DNA of 64,000 bases. Source: Mimachlamys varia. Taxonomy: Eukaryota > Mollusca > Bivalvia > Pectinida > Pectinidae. The notes under the pieces are model-generated. The model made no database searches and was not told the DNA's origin. It saw nothing but the letters and a program-made list of their open reading frames with translations. Positions 33,820 to 48,000 of this stretch are shown piece by piece (position 1 is the stretch's first letter; every line of letters starts with the position of its first letter). A program made the translations under genes and the position numbers. The stretch covers positions 4,253,501 to 4,317,500 of the forward strand of contig OX392530.1 in NCBI GenBank assembly GCA_947623455.1. Reading direction: 5' to 3'.

Positions 33820-34410
33820 GTGTAATATCAACAATGTTGTTGTTATTTGTATGATGTAATACAACCTCAAAATGCTGTGGTTATGATATAATTCAAACTA
33901 ACAATGTTGTTGTAATGATGTCATACAAAATAACAATGTTGTCGTTATGATGTCATATAAACTAATAATGTTGTTGTAAAGATGTATTAAAAACTAACAA
34001 TGTTGTAATGATGTTATACAAACTAACAATGTTGTCGTTATGATGGCATACAAAGTAACAATGTTGTCGTTATGATGTCATACAAACTAACAATGTTGTC
34101 GTTATGATGTCATATAAACTAATAATGTTGTTGTAATGATGTATTACAAACTAACGATGTTGTTGTCATTATGTGCTACAAACTAATAATGTTGTTGTAT
34201 TGATGTAATACAAACTAACAATGTTGTTGTAAAGATGCAATATAAACTAACAATGTTGTTGTAATGATGTATTACAAACTAACAATGTTGTTGTCATGTG
34301 CTACAAACTAATAATGTTGTTGTATTGATGTAATACAAACTAACAATGTTGTGGTAATGATGTTATTCAAACTAACAATGTCGTGGTTATAAAAAAGAAC
34401 TAACAATGTT
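33820..34410. repeat. About 32-bp minisatellite, about 17 copies
   Basis: Unit ACTAACAATGTTGTTGTAAT plus GATGTAATACAA, diverged. Intergenic; no coding frame. Confidence 0.9.
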
Positions 34411-34871
34411 GTTGTTCACTATTTACATTGTTGGAACTAACATCAGGGGCACAGATGACGCTATGCTGAACGGATTCTCTCAAGCCGAAAATAATAGGTG
34501 TTATGTTACTGAGTTTACGAGTACGCCTGATAAAAAGAATCAGACCAGACAGACATGATTTTTATGATACACACGAAACCATCGGGTACATTATATGTGA
34601 AAACCAATTCAGTGTACACTTTCTTGTACAGCTGTAGTTTTGACTAAACTATTTCCAGGTAGGGAGAACGGTGATGGTCGATTACTGGTGTCGTTGAGAC
34701 AGGTGGATAGATGTTACACATTACGGAAGGAGAGGTAAGAAGTACAATCTAGCATGAGCACTATATACAATGTATAACACTAAACCACCCGAGTTTACCT
34801 GTATATAGGATGTGTAGGTAATACGGAGACCACTGTACTATTAATAGTAGAGTAATTTACACGTTAGCATC

Positions 34872-35114
34872 CTGGGCCCAGTTGTTCAAAAGGTGATTAG
34901 CTTAATCAGTGATTAGCGTATATTTTATTTTGTCTGTAACTTTGCAATGATACCATAGATTAAGTTACAACTTTGCAGATATCAACTATCTAATAGTGTC
35001 AATGTACATGCAAAATTGTAGGATTTTATCTTGTATATAGACAGAATGATTAAAGTTTAAAAAATGTCGTTAAATAGTGATTAAGCTAACCACCCTTTGA
35101 ACAACTGGGTCCAG
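34872..35114. mobile_element. MITE with about 37-bp terminal inverted repeats
   Basis: CTGGGCCCAGTTGTTCAAAA..GATTAGCTTAATCA at the left is mirrored by TGATTAAGCTAACCACCCTT..GAACAACTGGGTCCAG at the right. Confidence 0.8.
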
Positions 35115-35229
35115 AGAGTAAATATTTGGGTCAGAACTCATATTGTACCCAGATTGGTGTCGTTTAAAGGCAGTTAGCTTGTAAAAATTTAAACGATATT
35201 TCGACTCACTTCCTTTATGTCTTACGTAA

Positions 35230-35428
35230 GGAAGAGCATTAGGGCCATGTATGAAAAAAATATTTTTCGTTTTTTTTTCATATTAATAACTCGAAAGTTC
35301 AAGATAATAACTCGATTTTTCGAATTTTAACTCGAAATTTTGAGATAATAACTGAAATTTCGAGTTATTAACTCGTTGTTAAAAAAAAACGAAATTATTT
35401 TTTTCCTATATGACCCTAATGCTCTTCC
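35230..35428. mobile_element. MITE, about 200 bp, AT-rich centre
   Basis: Ends GGAAGAGCATTAGGG and CCCTAATGCTCTTCC. The inner part is a run of TAACTCGAAATTTTGAG-like short inverted repeats, so the whole element folds back. Confidence 0.78.
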
Positions 35429-35723
35429 GTCATTACAACATTAAGATATTACAACATTATATAGTTATGACATCATAATGAAATAATGGTTGTTGCGATC
35501 ATACCAGGAAACATGAAACATCTTCAATATGTAGTAAAACCGTGTGTGATATGTGTTTATAATTAAATACCATATCAAAGCAGTACGCCGTCAGATTCGT
35601 GATTGATAGCTAGGGAGGAAATGCTTTTCTTTAAAGTGATATCAGCTCAATATACAAATAGGGATAGTAGGTATTAAAACACTATACAATAGACAATACC
35701 GATCTGTATTTAAAGGAAATTTA

Positions 35724-36192
35724 TAGAGGATATTCAATGGTTTGCCGTTTTATATCAAACATATTTCACTCGTATGGCAGAATTTTTTATCACATAACAC
35801 GTTCGGTCATGTCATACGGCCATGTCATAAATATGGTATTACACACGTGTAATAACACTGTTGTGGCGTCATAAACAAATGACGTCTTTATGACGTCATA
35901 TGATTTTCTCGATAGAGATTTAATTTGAGAGTTGTTGTGTATTTTCTCATAAATAGCAGTTATGTGATAAAAAGAGGATCTTACACTCGTGTCATTGTAA
36001 TATGGAATTTATCAAACTCGTTAAATAATTTAATATGTCACTCACCTAAAGGCTCGTGACATATTAAATTATCTAACTCGTTTAATAAATTCCATATTAC
36101 ATCGACATTCAATATATTGTCAGGAGTGCGTAGCATGAGTGAAAAAACTGAAATAAGAGGGAAATATATTTGATATTAAACGGCACACAATA
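35724..36192. mobile_element. MITE family B, about 470 bp, with internal palindrome
   Basis: Outer ends TTCAATGGTTTGCCGTT.ATATCAAA and TTTGATATTAAACGGC mirror each other. Inside, 35,999-36,100 is a second inverted repeat of about 45-base arms (AATTTAATATGTCAC and complement). Confidence 0.7.
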
Positions 36193-36364
36193 GACATTTA
36201 TATTTTATTTCTATTTTTTCTGCTTACTGGAAAGTAGCTAGGTCAATCTGTCGGAAGAAATTACAACTGCACAATAAGGAAGTAGTTTCGGAAAAATCTG
36301 ATATTTTCACTGCTCTTCAGTGAAAATAAAGTTTTATCAGTTTGATAATTTTCTATATTCCACT

Positions 36365-37250
36365 GGGGACATGTAATTAACTGATTTCTGTAACTATATG
36401 GGATGTCAGTAGGGGACATGTACTGATTTATCAATATACACAGTTCCTGTTTCCTGTAACTATAGAGAATGTCAGTAGGGGACATGTACTGATTTATCTA
36501 TATACACAATTCTTGTTTCTGTAGGTATAGGGGATGTCAGTAGGGGACATGTACTGATTTGTCTATATACACAATTCTTGTTTCTGTAGGTATCGGGGAT
36601 GTCAATAGGGGACATGTACTGATTTGTCTATATACACAATTCTTGTTTCTGTAGGTATAGGGGATGTCAATAGGGGACATGTACTGATTTGTCTATATAC
36701 ACAATTCTTGTTTCTGTAGGTATAGGGGATGTCAGTAGGGGACATGTACTGATTTGTCTATATACACAATTCTTGTTTCTGTAGGTATCGGGGATGTCAG
36801 TAGGGGACATGTACTGATTTGTCTATATACACAATTCTTGTTTCTGTAGGTATCGGGGATGTCAGTAGGGGACATGTACTGATTTATCTATATACACAAT
36901 TCTTGTCTCTGTAGGTATCGGGGATGTCAGTAGGGGACATGTACTGATTTGTCTATATACACAATTCTTGTTTCTGTAGGTATAGGGGATGTCAGTAGGG
37001 GACATGTACTGATTTGTCTATATACACAATTCTTGTTTCTGTAGGTATAGGGGATGTCAGTAGGCGACATGTACTGATTTATCTATATACACAATTCTTG
37101 TTTCTGTAGGTATCGGGGATGTCAGTAGGGGACATGTACTGATTTATCTATATACACAATTCTTGTTTCTGTAGGTATAGGGGATGTCAGTAGGGGACAT
37201 GTACTGATTTGTCTATATACACAATTCTTGTTTCCTGTAACTATAGGGGG
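36365..37250. repeat. 65-bp minisatellite, about 13 copies
   Basis: Unit GTACTGATTTGTCTATATAC, ACAATTCTTGTTTCTGTAGG, TATCGGGGATGTCAGTAGGG, GACAT. On the plus strand each unit has TTCTTGTTTCTGTAG|GTAT, which looks like a splice acceptor, but no neighbouring exon was found. Confidence 0.93.
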
Positions 37251-37894
37251 TATCATTAGGTGACATGGACAGGTGTTGGTTTACCTTATCTACATTGTCA
37301 TTCTGTTTTGATACTATTTCTCAATCTTTTCACTAGTTTCCACAGGGAAGTCTGTAACTTGCTTCAGTCAAACGTTTGATTGCACAAATATTTGACAATG
37401 GAACATGCTTTTTTATCTTATGATCGCATGACACTCGTTTACACGCAACGTAACAAAATGATTGCTACAAATACACTGACTCATTGGTTTAGCAGAACTG
37501 GTAGGCATACATTGTGCATTCACTACCGTACCACTCTATTACATTTCAGTTGTGTTTCTGAAATTATTTCACACATAAATACCACCATATATAATGGACC
37601 TCAATTGAGTTTCCATTTCATATGCGATTAATAAAACGAGTATAAAGGTACAAAACCTCAAATTCATATGGAATGAAAACATCAACATCAAACCATGCCG
37701 CATCTATAATGCAACATCAAGCATGCCACATCTATTATGCCACATCAATTATGCCACATATATCATGCTACATCTGTCATTCCACATCAAAGCATGCCAC
37801 ATAAAGCATGCCACATCTATCATACCACATTAAGCATGCCATTTTCTGTGTTAAAATGGATGCATCTACACTTGTGTATCAATCAAAGAAAGTC

Positions 37895-38045
37895 TGTAAT
37901 GACCTTTTGGCCCCTAGCATCACTGAAGAGTCCTAGGAGGACGAAAGAGCTGTATGATGCAGTAAAATTCATTTTTTTCGGCACACTGTATCTATTACTA
38001 AATTTAACAGGTGCAGCATATGTGTGTGTTACGTCATCTTTAAAT
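37895..38045 (+). mobile_element. Hammerhead-bearing repeat, copy 2 (partial)
   Basis: Begins near CCTTTTGGCCCCTAGCATCA and ends GTGTGTTACGTCATCTTTAA; the left half of the monomer is missing. Confidence 0.75.
37917..37960 (+). ncRNA. Hammerhead ribozyme, copy 2
   Basis: GCATCA, CTGAAGA, GTCCT-AGG-AGGAC, GAAA, GAGCTG, TA, TGATGC. Core, stem I and stem II are perfect. Stem III has lost its first pair (C changed to G). Confidence 0.78.
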
Positions 38046-38984
38046 GTGTACACGGACTTGCTCCTGGATATTTGTGTTCCTATTTTAAACAAGTCAACAT
38101 CGTCCAGTCAAGAGCTACACGTCAGGCTGAACATTGTTGTACATTTCTAGGCATTGAACAGCACTTTACTCTTGTCACTTTGTTTTATCAGGTTGTCAAA
38201 CTTGGAATGCGCATGCACGTCCAAATGGTGTTAGGTCATCATTACCTGGTAACGCTTTTGAACAAAGGGTCATTTAGCATTTCTTTTATTCATACTTTTA
38301 GAAAACAAACCTCAAAATAACCTTTCAATGTATACTATATTAGCGTACATGTATATCCTTGCATTATTGATATTTTTACTATATTAGCATATATGTATGT
38401 TAGGCTCTGGCCATTTACCTATCATCATACCTTAAACATGGAATGTTTGTTTCTGTGATATCTTATGTATTGTACAATATAGATGCATGTGATAACTTAT
38501 ATTTTAGGTAAATATTGTTTTAAGATATTATGTATAACTAATATATTTTACTAGCTTAGAGGACCCTGAGGGAGATTAGTCTTTGGCCAAATCAGGATTT
38601 TCATTCTCAATAAATAAAATTTATTAGTATTACTATTACAACACTCCGTGAAGCAATTCATATTAATGACATTATTGATAGCGTCATTTTAATGAACATG
38701 TATCTATGCATTATATTTGAATCTATGTTTTTTTTTATAAACTGATGAAGCGTGCCACAAGTCATGAAATAATTATGAAAAGTATTACGCTTGCAGGTAG
38801 ACGGGTCGATACCATTGGGCGGGTAAGGCGTCTAGGAGAGGTATGTCGGAGGCTGATCATTGATTCGTACATTCTTAGTAAAGGGGAGAATATAAATGAT
38901 GTACCCGGCTGTAAACAAGCCGGCTGACATAGTTGATTGATGCTGTTGGACATAACTTTCTCCATGTATAGTCCAAATTTGAGG

Positions 38985-39081
38985 ATGGACGTTTCCGGAG
39001 TGGTGATTCTGCATGTGGCTGTTGTTCTCCTGTTCATAGCCGTAACACCTGTACGTTCCTATGGTGATAGCATTACCACAG
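38985..39081 (+). CDS. Receptor exon 1 (signal peptide)
   Basis: Encodes MDVSGVVILHVAVVLLFIAV then TPVRSYGDSITT: a hydrophobic core with a likely cleavage near VRS-YG. The frame is open to 38,937, with in-frame ATGs at 38,940 and 38,964. The third ATG (38,985) has A at -3 and G at +4 and gives the best signal peptide. Phase 1 out, donor GTGAGT. Confidence 0.78.
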
Positions 39082-42000
39082 GTGAGTATCGAGTAACCAG
39101 GTAAACCATGCTGTAACCTCTTACGCGGGAGCCATGTTTTGGTGTTTAATATTACGTGCAGTGTATCGATTAGCTGTAGAATCAATCGTGTTGAACGGAA
39201 TAGTCGAGAGTTGATACCCGTCATGATTGAAGTGCTGGTGCTACAAAGCTCGTATTGTGTAGTACTGTTATATGTAGAGAACGTCATCAAAATCCGTTTA
39301 CTAGGTAGGGCAGATCGAAATTAGACTCCTTAGAGTACACGACTTGAAATTATACAGAACTAGTTTAAATGTACTTCTAAATTCATAAACCAAAGGGATT
39401 TTACGACCCTTCTGCTCCTATATTAGTTTAGAAATTTTGGATTCAAATCTTTTGGCCCGTAGCATCACTGACGAGTCCCAGTAGGACGAAACAGATGTAG
39501 GGTGCACATCATTCGCGACAAAAACAATTATAATTGTTTTCAACAAGAAATAGGAAAGATCAATAGGCCTTTTAGGTTTCACTATGACTGTCAGTTCATG
39601 ATCATGGTTATTGTTAAGGGTCATCTTTATAGAATATCTATTTTTAAGCTATTGATCACTATTTCTGGCAACTTGTGCAGTAGTAACTTGATCTAACTAA
39701 GGACCTTACTTTTGACATTTAATTGGCCAAGACGTATGTTCCAGGGCGAAACAATTAGCTCATGTAGACCATACATGTTACACGAAACAACAATGTCGTT
39801 GTACTCTTAAGCATATATGACACACGATATGGCTCTATAAAAGCTTACACATTGATTAAATATTTTGACCTTGTAAATTGCGATTGAAGTTTGTTTTTAT
39901 GAAATCTGCATTTTTTACCTAAACTCAGCGGGTAAACTAATTTTTCCGAAAGATAACGTAGCACACACATATGCTGCACCTTTTAAGAGCATTTGTGATG
40001 ATTGCAATACCTCCGTATATGCTGTTTTAGTGCGAAGTTAGTCCCTACCGCCATTTGCATTTCAATCGTATTGGATGCAAAAACTGATTTAAGCTTTACT
40101 GAAAACCGATAATTTCGATTATGTACTTCCCATAAGCATTCAAATGTACTTACGTTAAAGGTGGCCTTTTCCATTTTGAACTGATCAATGCTATAAATGT
40201 CAACTTTAAATAGTTCATTATTCATGCAATTAACAATAACCCTTTTTATATTTCCTTTTGTTTTTCATGCCGACGCTTCGTTCAATTGCAGATATTATAT
40301 CCCTGCGCGGAAGCTTTATTCCTATATATATATTGCTTATCTAGTAAGTCCATTATGCGGCTGTAAACCAGAGCACGGAATCGTTTTTTTTTCTGAAACT
40401 TCAAATTTATAATAATGATACTGTTCTTATATATATGCTATACAGATCTGGAGCCGTCTGGTAGCCTGTACAAGACTGTTGGCGAGAGACTGGAGTTTAT
40501 CTGTTCCTATAGGGGAGTTACGTCACACAATGAGTCCGATAGCCTGTCTATAGGGCGCTGTAGCGACCGGAAGTGCGTTATCTTACCTTCAGAACCTGTC
40601 AACAGCTCATCCATCCAAACAACCATTGGAAGCCTCCACTTAAATGACACGGGAACATATACGTGCAATTTCCTTCCCAATCCTGATGCCATGTCAATCC
40701 TGTTCCTCCGTGTTGGCTGTGAGTGAGGAATAATTTTTGTTTTGGTTGAAATCATAATAATACGGATTTGCCTCAGTCCGTGTTATTTTCTATCATGGAT
40801 CTATATATTTATGTTAGGAGTTTTGTATGGAAAGGACTATTCATTATGAATATATAAGCCATTGCTAATTCCTGGACTGTTAAAAGTTCGTATACCCATA
40901 TATTTCTGTTAGGTAGATAAACTGTACAGCAATAATGCTTATAGTTCTCAGGTTTGATTTATTTCACCTCCTTTGCTTTGCTCAAGTGGCCTTTTCTGAT
41001 GGCTTTTCGTCTGTCATTTGTCGTTGTCCATCATGCGAACAATGTTTTGTTACATTATGGCTTCCTCTCATGAACCAATAAATAGTTTCCAATCAAACTT
41101 GATAGGAATTATCCTTGGTGAAGGAGGACTGAAAGTGATCATCGATATTTTTTTTTTCTTCATACATAGCATTCGATGGACCAAATACATCTCGCGGATG
41201 AGGGTGGGTGGGAGGACCCCTTGTGGAAGTGGAATTTCAAAATTAATTATTTATTACCAGCTTAAAAAATATTGATGTGGAATTGCCCTAAATTGCACTT
41301 GTCATGAAGGAGTATTTTTTCTGTCTACTGTTTTCTGTTTCCTAGCTACACGTGCTCCTTACATGTTCTCAACAATTGTATTCCCCGTCATAGCAACAAT
41401 ACCATGGTGTCACGCCGACATTTGCCCTGCATTCATGATGTAACGTCAATATTAGATACGTTACACGATAAACAGGTTATGGGAAAATAATCATCCATTC
41501 CTTTGGGTGTAAAACAGGGGGACCTTAACTCGAGCGGCAAGATTCCTAAGTTGCCACTCGGCAAGTTTTGTTTTTTAGTAACTAAGAATCTTTCCCTTCT
41601 GGTTGAGATTTCTTTATCTCCCCAAAGGGGTGACATATCATATTAATCTAACGAGAGAAAATAGCTTATGCAGTCTTTGGCGCCAAACAATGCAACTCAC
41701 AATTCTTAATGAGCTATCCAAGAACAATCTTTTAGTGCCTTAAGCCTAGATAAGAAATCATCAGAATTATATCAAGTTTCGTTAAACATTTCTGATTGTG
41801 TTGATTTGAATACATGTATGTCGCGTTCTAGATCGGCCATCACCCCCGAAGGATATATACTGCTTCTCAAAGGACCACCTCGATATGAACTGCACCGTGA
41901 CGTTAGCGGACAGGGACGCCGGATCGGAGTTAGGTCACAACGTCATCATTGACTATCAAACGGACAGGTAAACAAAACAATCTGGAATGCTGATTTCGTA

Positions 42001-45000
42001 CTCAATAGATTGATTACATACATTTTCCAAACAAGAGAAAGAAAAGTTGATGTATGAATATATCGTGCTTGGCTGAGACCATGGCGCGGTTTCATTTGAA
42101 AATACAGGTTGTGTTTCACATGCACCATTAATAAGTATTTTTATTAACTTTCATTATAAGAGTGACCGGAAAATTATTTATTTAAAAAAAACAAAATGAA
42201 CGTAATTTGTCGGAAATCCTGGTCTTTCCCCTTGTTCCAGTTCCACGGAATGGCTTAAATGTGTCCATTACGACGCCCAGACTCGTTCTTGCTACTGGAA
42301 GTCTCCTGCCGATTCCGATAGCTCTGGAAAAGACTTTTTCACAGATTTCAGCTTGCTGGACCGGTACATCGTCAGGGTCCGAGTACGAAACATACTAGGG
42401 ACCAGCCTGGCAATACGGACCATTAACGATAGCTCCACGATCGGTAAGTGCTTGGTATATATATTTCGAGAACCTACAGTTGAACTCGTTATCTCGAACT
42501 CATGTAACCTGAAACATCTGTTTAATTGGAAGTATTTTGTCGGTCCCGGTCAGATTTCAAAATAAGCATCCAAGCTCACTTAACTCGGTACTCGGATAAC
42601 TCGAAATGTTTTCATTGTCCCGCTGACTTATAGGTAATAGTGTTCAAGTGTATTGGTTTTTTTCAAAATTGCACTACATCTACATATATTTCTGTCTAAC
42701 TAAACATAATTGTTTTTGTTCTATTATCTCACAAATAAAAATATTCTTTTCCACACAGTAACAATATCGAAGCTGTACAAATTTCATGTGACCAATATCA
42801 CTAGTAGAAGCGCGATTCTGTCCTGGAAATTACCAGAATACCTAATCCCGGGGATATACATGATTGACTTTGCCATCAACTACACATCGAGGTGGGACCG
42901 AAATCCCAGACAGGTAAGTCGAGTTTGGTGTAGGGTAATGGCTGCCTCCTTTCTGGCTCGACTTGCATGCATAACATACTGATGACATGCTGGTTGTTTC
43001 AATAATAAAAATGGCATTTTGTTTCAGCTGATATACAGTACCAAGGATAGGATGGGAACAACATTGGAGGCACTTATTCCATACACCGTATACTATGTAG
43101 CTATTCGTGCCAGAGGTCGACTGGTGACAGATGACAGAAATTGGAGTCCAGTGGAGAGACTCTCTTTTCGCACGGACAAGGACGGTTGGTTCCACGGATA
43201 ACGAGACTGACTAACAAACATTGTTATTCTAATCATGTCTTTTGTTTTTAATGCTCATTTTTTGTGGTCCATCTATAACAGAATCATATGTGTAGTAATG
43301 AAATATCAACAATAACAACAACACAAATAACTTTTGTTATGTTGATTTGTACTTAACATTTGAATAATATATGTAATAATTATCAGTATTAATAATGGCA
43401 GAAATTAAAAATCGATATAAAAAATGACTTATTAGAGACATTGCAACACTTGGTCCTTGGATGATGAAATGGACTTAAGTCTCAATTTTTCTAAAGTTTT
43501 GACCTAGCCGTTTGACTTTAAGTAGAGTCTTACGTGATTTGCTAAGCAAACCCTTAAGTCTGAAATTGTTTTATAAACTCGGGGTCTGGGCCCGTATGCA
43601 TGAAATCGTCTTCATGCTCAAAGATGAATTTAATAGTCAAGCCGATTTTTTTGTTCGGGCTATAACGTAATCGGTAAGTATTATTTTGTCAATGGTTTGG
43701 GAAAACACTGAAGATACTTTAAACAGAGAAATGTTTTCGATGAAGATATTTGACCTTTTGGTTTAATTTAGACACAAATTTGGTTAAACGAAAGAAGACG
43801 ATTCCGAGCACGACAACGGTTTCATGAATACGGGCCAAGGACTATAAAACGTTCACTAATGTTGTTCGTGTTTTGAGTACCGTTTCCACCAAAGACATGT
43901 AGGTGACTTCCATGAATACACAGTGTATGACTCACATCGTTGTTTACTTCCCCAGCCCCGAGTGCGGCCCCGAGGTATACAGAAGGGGGGTACTTCCTGT
44001 CCAGACCTGGTACCAACAACACTGGAGATAACTGTGCCTTACAAATCTACCTCAAGGTAATGCTATTACTTGATATTGATGCCTGTGTTTAGAATGATCC
44101 GTTCGCACTCACCAGTTTACGTTGTTTGACAGAGGCGAAGACATCTTTACATAAGTAATGTACATGTGGTCTACTGTATCAGGATCATAGCTATGTTCCT
44201 ATGCAATATTTATCTTCAACATATCTCAAGATACAATTTTTCCTTTCTGTCTTGTTGAAGAGGATAATAATATTGGTTTTGGAATCTTAATAGTATATAC
44301 AATGTTCTTGTCCTGGATATAATTTTGAAGATTATTAAGCACACTTGCAGAAATATTATATCAGAAACGACAGGACGTTTAAGCTTAGTAAACTCTCACT
44401 GCGAAAAAAATATGTATTTGTTCAAATATGGCGCCGTTCTCGTTTCAGAACAATACATATTCGCTGACGGCCATTATTTGGTTCCTTTAAGATATATCGA
44501 TGAATAATCAGTGGGACTATATTATCTTAGCAACCACGGTCATTGTAGTTACCATCGTAGCAACTCGCTTTGAATGTTTTTTTTTCTTCGTATAACACCT
44601 GGAAGTTAATAATGATGTAAATATAAGGATTGCATCTCATTTTGACTGCGTATACGGTAGTATGGCCGCAGTTTGCAACGAACATATTCTACAGTGGGCG
44701 TTAGCGTTCAATAACGCGCACCATATAATGGGTTTGTTGCCAATTTCGATCGTACTACCGTATACTCAGTAAAATAAGGTACAATCCTCATTTATCACCA
44801 TTACACAATATATCACTTTGACTATGTTGAGACTTCGATCTGCTCACCACCACGCCATATAAACTTAGACTTTTACTATTAAGGAGATCTGTAGTATTTC
44901 TATGCTAGGCGATTCATAGCAAGGTTGTGAATAAGAGGTTAAGATTGGGCACGTTATGTAAAACTGTCCCCGTTTATACAACGGATGAAAGGACGAATTG

Positions 45001-48000
45001 ATTTTATATACATTAAGGTAATATCCTCATCCTCAACATATTATTTTACTTTATTTTTCGTTTGATTACCTGGTCTTATTCTCTTGTGCTTTTAAAAGAG
45101 TCTCCATGTAAATATTTCCTTTGTTCCTATTTTGCCTCTGGTTTAATCGATTTTGAGTTCGGATTATGGTTTTGTTGACGCTTTGGTATTCTCTGATTTT
45201 TTTTTTTTGAATAGCCAATTCCAAAACGGAGGCGGAACGGAGACCTGACTGAAATGTATTACGCGGTTTCTATTGATGGGGTCATGAATTATCAGCTGGT
45301 CACTCGGCCCCTCACGACGCTCACACTCAGTGACGTATCCTGTTGGAGCGACAGACCCTACACTATAGCCGTTCGGGCGTGTATCGAAGACAACCTGTGT
45401 TCAAACAAACGCACACTAATCCATATTCCTGTATCGGATCAGCATCCCGACACTGGTAAGAAAATTGATGGGAATCTATTTCCTATCAATAAAAGATAAA
45501 AAATAAAATACAAACTACTGATGGTACATACATATTTGTTATCAGTTTCGACAGTTTCCTGAATAATTACTTCGGTTTCCGATCGAAATAATGACGTCAC
45601 AATGGCAATGACATATAATTATATCAATCTAAAGGGGAGAGGACTGCGAGAAATATGTTAAGTATTGTTACAGTTATCTAAGGATTATACCTCGTTTTGG
45701 CCGAGTATACTGTAGTATGCCCGCAGTTGGCGTGCACTCTATATTGAATATTCTCGTTGGTTTTCTGATATGCTCTAGGTTTTCCCTTTGCCACGGAAGT
45801 AATCGCGGAAGGATATGGTGATAACGCCATCAAAATATCCTGGTTGGTGGACGAAAGTTTTCAGACAATTTTGAAAAACGTCAGCGTTTTTTGGTGCAGA
45901 GGAAACAGGGAATTGCATATTTGTAAGGTAAGCTAATAGGACGCAGCAGGATACATGGGGCTGTATACTTCTCTGAGACACGACAGGGCTAGGGTGCCTG
46001 GGGAACCAATGCGACATCAGGGTACATAGTAAAAGGGCACTTAAGGGGCACTGTACATTTACCATGTTATATTGGTTTTCAAATTCGTTTCCGTTTTCTC
46101 TGTACTTCAGAGACACGACCAATCACAATATACTCAGCGAAACACTAAAAGAAACGATATTCCCCAGCAAAACACTATACCTCACATAGAGGGACTATAA
46201 AACAAAAACATTCTTCCGCGAGACACTACAATACATAGTTTACTTAATTAAGTCACCATCGGATAATGGAATTACATAGACACGATCAGATACATGGAAC
46301 TATTGTTAGACGCGATATGATAAATGGTACTAAAGTGCAACAATGCAGAACAGGACAAAATAGATATGGTAAACGAACCGTGACTTGTACATGGGATTTA
46401 TGTTAAATGAGACACAATGTTATTCATTGACACATTAAAACAACACAATGTACAAATATAAACAACAGGACACAATGTACTTCATAGACACATGAAAACT
46501 ACACGGTGCAAATATAAACAACAGGAGACAATGTACTTCATTGGCACATGAAAACTACACGGTGCAAATATAAACAACAGGAGACAATGTGCTTCATTAA
46601 CACATGAAAACTACACGGTGCAAATATAAACAACAGGAGACAATGTACTTCATTGGCACATGAAAACTACACGGTGCAAATATAAACAACAGGAGACAAT
46701 GTGCTTCATTAACACATGAAAACTACACGGTGCAAATATAAACAACAGGAGACAATGTACTTCATTGAGACATGAAAACTACACGGTGCAAATATAAACA
46801 ACAGGAACCAATATACTTCATTGAGACATGAAAACTACACGATGCAAATATAGACAACAGGAACCAATATACTTCATTGAGACATGAAACCAACACTATG
46901 TACAAATATAAACAACATGACACAATGTATTTCATTGAGACAAAAGAATCGACACACGAGAAAACACATGACTTAACAGTGACATAGCCAAGTACATGAT
47001 ATATAATTATAATATTAGGTAAAATTCAGAGATACGAGTATACCGAAGAGTCAACAAAACCATAATCATGACTCAATATCGATTTAAGGGACAAAACATG
47101 AACAAAGGAATCTTTTACATGATATCTTTTAAGTTAAAAAGAATAAGATGTAACCAGGTGTTTTTGAAGGGTAAGTGTCTTCTGCTTCATCGACATAATC
47201 TATTTAAATCATTACTCTTTCTTATAAAATGAAGAGGAAATTTCTTTTGCATATGCATTAACCATTTACCAGTTGAAAATGTATTACCATTTGAGGAATA
47301 TGTTTGTTGTAGAGCGGTTTGTCGTGGAAGATATTACCGGGTGATGCGACTGAAACAATGTTAAATCTGACCCATTCTTACTACCGGGATTGGATGTTCG
47401 CGGTGTCGTTTACCACAGACAAGGACGTGAGCGGAGGCATGGTGTTTGATAACTGTCAGTTCCTCTACGATACCTCAGAACAGGACCACACGACGGGAGT
47501 GAAAGAAAACTCAGATCCTTTATTTGGTAAAACTTATTATTGTCATTCAGGGCCATATCTATAGAAAGATGAACCTAAAACACACATGTGTTGAATCTTT
47601 TACCTTAAGCAATATATACAGTATGCCGAAGAAATAAATTTGGCCCCTAGCATCACTGAAGAGCCTAGGAGGATGAAACAGCTATAAGATGCAGTTTAAT
47701 TCATTTTTTCGGCTTACTGTATCTATTACTAAATTTAAGAGGTGCAGTATATGTGTGTGTAACGTCATTTTTATGATAGGGGATGGCAGACTCTGCTGGT
47801 GGAATTTTTAGTCCCCGAGGTTTGCTGGAGCCTCCGTAGCCACAGTTAATCTCATTTGAGTAGTGACACGGTACATAATATACACATTTTCGTAGTACAC
47901 AATTTGAAATTATACAGAATTAGTTTAATTTTACTTCTAAATTCATAAATTAAAGGGGTTTTACACGCCTGACCTTTCTGCTTCTACTTTAGTTTAGAAA

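Noticed and set aside
32240..34410. Regular short repeats resembling a CRISPR array
   Set aside because: The units abut without unique spacers and the DNA is eukaryotic.
37737..38150. 137-codon plus-strand frame
   Set aside because: It consists of short CATGCCACAT repeats plus a hammerhead-bearing repeat; no protein family recognised.
38832..39290. 152-codon minus-strand frame
   Set aside because: It is antisense to receptor exon 1 and intron 1, with no recognisable domain.
42842..43195. 117-codon minus-strand frame
   Set aside because: Shadow of receptor exons 5 and 6.
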